From Bacteroidales bacterium (lineage in GTDB: Bacteria > Bacteroidota > Bacteroidia > Bacteroidales > Bacteroidaceae), in NCBI GenBank assembly GCA_004558865.1, contig SFCY01000103.1, forward strand, positions 1-8,071: a DNA stretch of 8,071 nucleotides, given 5' to 3'. The position numbers and the translations under genes were made by a program. The notes beneath the pieces were generated by a model. It was not told the DNA's origin. It was given only the letters and a program-made list of their open reading frames with translations, and did not search any database. How positions within the stretch are numbered: the stretch's first letter is position 1; every line of letters begins with the position of its first letter. Shown here piece after piece: positions 6,388-8,071 of this stretch.

Positions 6388-7614
6388 ATGAAATCGTTGA
6401 GCGAACTTTATCGCATTGGTCGTGGCCCGAGCAGTAGCCACACCATGGGCCCACAGCATGCGGCCCACATCTTCAAGGAGCGTTATCCCGCCGCGTCGCG
6501 CTTTGAGGTGACGCTCTATGGCAGTTTGGCCGCCACAGGCAAAGGCCACATGACGGACGTGGCCATCATGGACGAGCTGCAGTCGGTCGCCCCCTGCCAC
6601 ATCACGTGGAATCCCGAGGTGTTTCTCAGTTACCATCCCAACGGCATGAAGTTTGAGGCCTTCGACGAGGCGGGTGCCAGGCTTGGCGAGTGGACCGTGT
6701 ACAGCGTCGGTGGCGGCGCGCTGAGTGAGGGCAAGGCCAAAGGTGACCTGTTCGACACGCCCGAAGTCTACGACCTCAACAAGATGACCGACATCATGCA
6801 CTGGTGCGAGGATGGGGGAGCCAACTATTGGGAATATGTAGACCGGTGCGAGGGGCCGGGCATCTGGGACGAGCTGCAGAAGGATTGGGAAGTGATGCAG
6901 GAGAGCGTGGAGCGCGGCATCAACCACGAGGGGCGGTTGCCGGGGCCGCTCAACCTGAGCCGCAAGGCCCCCATCTATTATGTCAAGGCCTCCGGCTACA
7001 AGCAGAACCTGCAGACGCGCGGCCTCGTCTATGCCTACGCCTTGGCGGTGAGCGAGGAGAATGCCTCGGGGGGCGTCATCGTGACGGCTCCCACCTGCGG
7101 CTCGTGCGGCGTGATGCCGGCCGTGCTCTATCATCTGTCGCGAGGCCACAAGTTCTCCGACCGCAAGATTCTCCACGCCATGGCCACAGCGGGTCTTGTC
7201 GGCAATGTGGTGAAGCACAATGCCAGCATCTCTGGCGCGGAAGTGGGCTGCCAAGGCGAGGTGGGCGTGGCTTGCGCCATGGCCTCCGCCGCGGCCTGCC
7301 AGCTCTTCGGCGGCAGCCCGTCGCAAGTGGAGTATGCGGCAGAGATGGGGTTGGAGCACCATCTTGGCATGACGTGCGACCCCGTGTGCGGCCTGGTGCA
7401 GATTCCCTGCATTGAGCGCAATGCGTTCGCCGCCGCACGCGCCTTGGACAGCAACCTCTATGCCGCCTTCTCCGATGGCCACCACCGCGTGAGCTTCGAC
7501 AGGGTGGTGGAGGTGATGAAACAGACAGGGCACGACTTGCCTTCGCTCTATAAGGAGACGGGTGAGGGTGGACTTGCAGCCGGTTATGGGCAGGAGGGAA
7601 TGAGGAAATCGTGA
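6388..7614 (+). CDS. sdaA: L-serine dehydratase (ammonia-lyase), one-chain iron-sulfur type
   Basis: The product has 408 residues and converts L-serine to pyruvate and ammonia in the cytoplasm with an oxygen-sensitive [4Fe-4S] cluster. The N-terminal (beta) domain starts with the signature GPSSSHTMGP (13-22). The catalytic alpha domain carries TAPTCGSCGVMPA (233-245), NASISGAEVGCQGEVG (278-293) and TCDPVCGLVQIPCIERN (329-345). Cys288, Cys330 and Cys341 have the spacing (42 and 11) of the three cluster ligands that I recall for the Legionella enzyme. The terminal Cys that caps that cluster is absent here; the chain ends GMRKS. The gene follows the sigma-factor gene by 76 nt with no terminator between and no good promoter visible, so the two may be co-transcribed. 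Confidence 0.96.
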   Translation: MKSLSELYRIGRGPSSSHTMGPQHAAHIFKERYPAASRFEVTLYGSLAATGKGHMTDVAIMDELQSVAPCHITWNPEVFLSYHPNGMKFEAFDEAGARLGEWTVYSVGGGALSEGKAKGDLFDTPEVYDLNKMTDIMHWCEDGGANYWEYVDRCEGPGIWDELQKDWEVMQESVERGINHEGRLPGPLNLSRKAPIYYVKASGYKQNLQTRGLVYAYALAVSEENASGGVIVTAPTCGSCGVMPAVLYHLSRGHKFSDRKILHAMATAGLVGNVVKHNASISGAEVGCQGEVGVACAMASAAACQLFGGSPSQVEYAAEMGLEHHLGMTCDPVCGLVQIPCIERNAFAAARALDSNLYAAFSDGHHRVSFDRVVEVMKQTGHDLPSLYKETGEGGLAAGYGQEGMRKS

Positions 7615-7652
7615 TTTCTTTTTTCTTTTTCTCAAAAAAGTCCTCCAATCTC

Positions 7653-7683
7653 TTTGTCGGTTGAAAAATTCTTTGTAATTTTG
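7653..7683 (+). promoter_or_regulatory. Promoter of the tRNA gene
   Basis: TTTG (7653-7656), a 19-nt spacer and TAATTTTG (7676-7683), a full consensus match, ending 17 nt before the tRNA. Transcription should begin near 7690. Confidence 0.78.
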
Positions 7684-7700
7684 CGCTCGAAACAAATGAT

Positions 7701-7775
7701 AGGGGCATAGCCCAGTTGGTTTAGAGCGCTGCAGTCACATTGCAGAGGTCATCGGTTCGAGCCCGATTGTCCCTA
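7701..7775 (+). tRNA. tRNA-Val (anticodon CAC)
   Basis: The gene is 75 nt. The acceptor stem is 7701-7707 with 7768-7774 (one G-U pair), the D arm 7710-7727, the anticodon stem 7729-7733 with 7741-7745 (five pairs), and the T arm 7751-7767 with loop TTCGAGC. The anticodon CAC is at 7736-7738, preceded by T33, and should read GUG valine codons, which are frequent in the genes here. Discriminator A is at 7775 and CCA is not encoded. The D stem has one C-A mismatch and position 32 is G, both slightly unusual. The last 19 nt are repeated exactly downstream. Confidence 0.93.
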
Positions 7776-7797
7776 CACTATCACAAAGAGTCCACTT
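7757..7797 (+). repeat. 41-bp direct repeat, copy 1 (tRNA 3' end)
   Basis: This copy runs from the T loop of the tRNA through its 3' end into the 5' arm of the tRNA terminator. It is identical over 41 bp to 7835-7875, with different sequence on both sides of each copy. It has the position and form of an attachment (att) core for a tyrosine-recombinase element that integrates at a tRNA 3' end. Confidence 0.85.
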
Positions 7798-7814
7798 TTT
7801 AGTGGACTCTTTTT
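7785..7814 (+). terminator. Terminator of the tRNA-Val gene
   Basis: AAAGAGTCCACT (7785-7796) pairs perfectly with AGTGGACTCTTT (7801-7812) around a TTTT loop. The 3' arm merges into a run of five T (7810-7814). The A-rich 5' flank could give weak activity in reverse. Confidence 0.88.
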
Positions 7815-7834
7815 GTTCTCAAACAAATCAAAAA

Positions 7835-7875
7835 TCGAGCCCGATTGTCCCTACACTATCACAAAGAGTCCACTT
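7835..7875 (+). repeat. 41-bp direct repeat, copy 2 (partial tRNA 3' end; att-like)
   Basis: This is an exact second copy of 7757-7797, 78 bp downstream, containing the last 19 nt of the tRNA without the rest of the gene. It is followed by different sequence that also lets CCACTT pair with AAGTGG (7870-7886 region), a hairpin without a T tract. It is best explained as the distal half of an integration event, with the DNA between reduced to 37 bp, or as the edge of a neighbouring element. No integrase gene is visible in the window. Confidence 0.8.
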
Positions 7876-7893
7876 GAAAAAAGTGGGCACAGC

Positions 7894-7988
7894 GGATATT
7901 TTCCGTGGAATCATGGTAAGTTTATATGTAAAGGGGAAGGAAAATGGTCATGTCCAGGCTTACGCTCCTACTGGAGCTATGGGTCTGA
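7894..7988 (+). repeat. Dispersed repeat, right copy
   Basis: GGATATTTTCCGTGGAAT (7894-7911) and CAGGCTTACGCTCC (7955-7968) match, in order, the minus strand of the left end of the window. GGAAAAT and TCATG lie between the blocks in both copies. A 12-residue mini-ORF (7950-7988, MSRLTLLLELWV) begins like the one in the left copy but then differs. A 5-bp hairpin GCTCC/GGAGC (7964-7977) overlaps the second block. It starts 18 nt after the att-like repeat. It is probably non-coding. Confidence 0.6.
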
Positions 7989-8044
7989 AGCGGTGGGGTG
8001 GCCTTACGAGCAAGCTCGACGGCCTCCCCACCGCTTCAGACCCA
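7980..8044. repeat. 65-bp near-perfect inverted repeat
   Basis: The outer arms TGGGTCTGAAGCGGTGGGG (7980-7998) and its exact complement (8026-8044) pair over 19 bp. After a T-T mismatch, GGCC pairs with GGCC (8000-8003, 8021-8024), and CGAGC pairs with GCTCG (8007-8011, 8014-8018), so about 28 pairs are possible with almost no loop. No T tract follows on the plus strand (ACACCTTT) or the minus strand, so it is not a typical terminator. It ends 27 nt from the window edge. Confidence 0.85.
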
Positions 8045-8071
8045 CACCTTTGGTGGCAAGCCTGCCCATGA

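Noticed and set aside
7615..7650. T-rich run after the serine dehydratase stop as a terminator
   Set aside because: The T tracts are present, but there is no stable hairpin before them, only weak T/A pairing with the AAAAAA downstream.
6358..7695. Minus-strand 445-codon ORF opposite the serine dehydratase
   Set aside because: It is an antisense shadow; the plus strand encodes a complete, well-conserved enzyme.
7802..8071. Rightward 89-codon ORF reaching the end of the window
   Set aside because: Its ATG lies in the 3' arm of the tRNA terminator, and it reads through the att-like repeat, the dispersed repeat and the palindrome. Those non-coding structures explain the sequence, and no domain is visible.
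1..8071. CRISPR array, toxin-antitoxin, phage or complete insertion sequence
   Set aside because: No regular short repeats with spacers, no transposase, integrase or phage gene, and no toxin-antitoxin-like small gene pair could be found on either strand.

Overview
The window looks like chromosomal DNA from a Bacteroidales bacterium, most likely a high-GC member of the Prevotella/Hallella group. The reasons are GC-rich genes separated by AT-rich spacers, promoters of the Bacteroidota type (TTTG, 19-20 nt, TAnnTTTG) found repeatedly, few Shine-Dalgarno sequences, a secreted protein with a Por/type IX-like C-terminal tail, and a tRNA gene without an encoded CCA. The genus is inferred from style, not from any search.

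Layout. Positions 1-203 hold one copy of a dispersed repeat. A GC-rich stretch with no convincing gene follows (235-448), preceded by an orphan rightward promoter. A strong leftward terminator (449-487) ends a leftward gene for a secreted, internally duplicated protein (546-2222), which has its own promoter and a hairpin in its 5' UTR. The divergent spacer then carries a rightward promoter and a structured leader of about 140 nt. These precede a TTG-started MATE-family efflux transporter (2697-4043), whose stop overlaps the start of an unrecognised all-helical protein (4040-4804). A YfcE-type metallophosphoesterase (4795-5334, minus) converges on that gene with a 10-nt overlap. Divergent from it is a shortened RpoD-like sigma factor (5583-6311), followed by a one-chain iron-sulfur L-serine dehydratase (6388-7614). 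A tRNA-Val(CAC) gene with its own promoter and terminator (7653-7814) follows.

The right end (7815-8071) is the unusual part. The last 19 nt of the tRNA gene plus 22 nt of flank are repeated exactly 78 bp downstream, which looks like an attachment-site scar. Just beyond lies a second, inverted and diverged copy of the repeat found at the left end, and then a near-perfect 65-bp palindrome close to the edge. Repeats at both extremes would also fit a draft contig that breaks at repeats.

The genes do not form one pathway. They are small units: a transporter operon, serine catabolism (serine to pyruvate and ammonia), a phosphodiesterase, an alternative sigma factor and a surface or secreted protein. 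No defence system, CRISPR array or complete mobile element is visible. The best leads are the tRNA-linked direct repeat, the inverted dispersed repeat pair, the sigma factor lacking region 3, and the structured leader with a small upstream ORF before the transporter.
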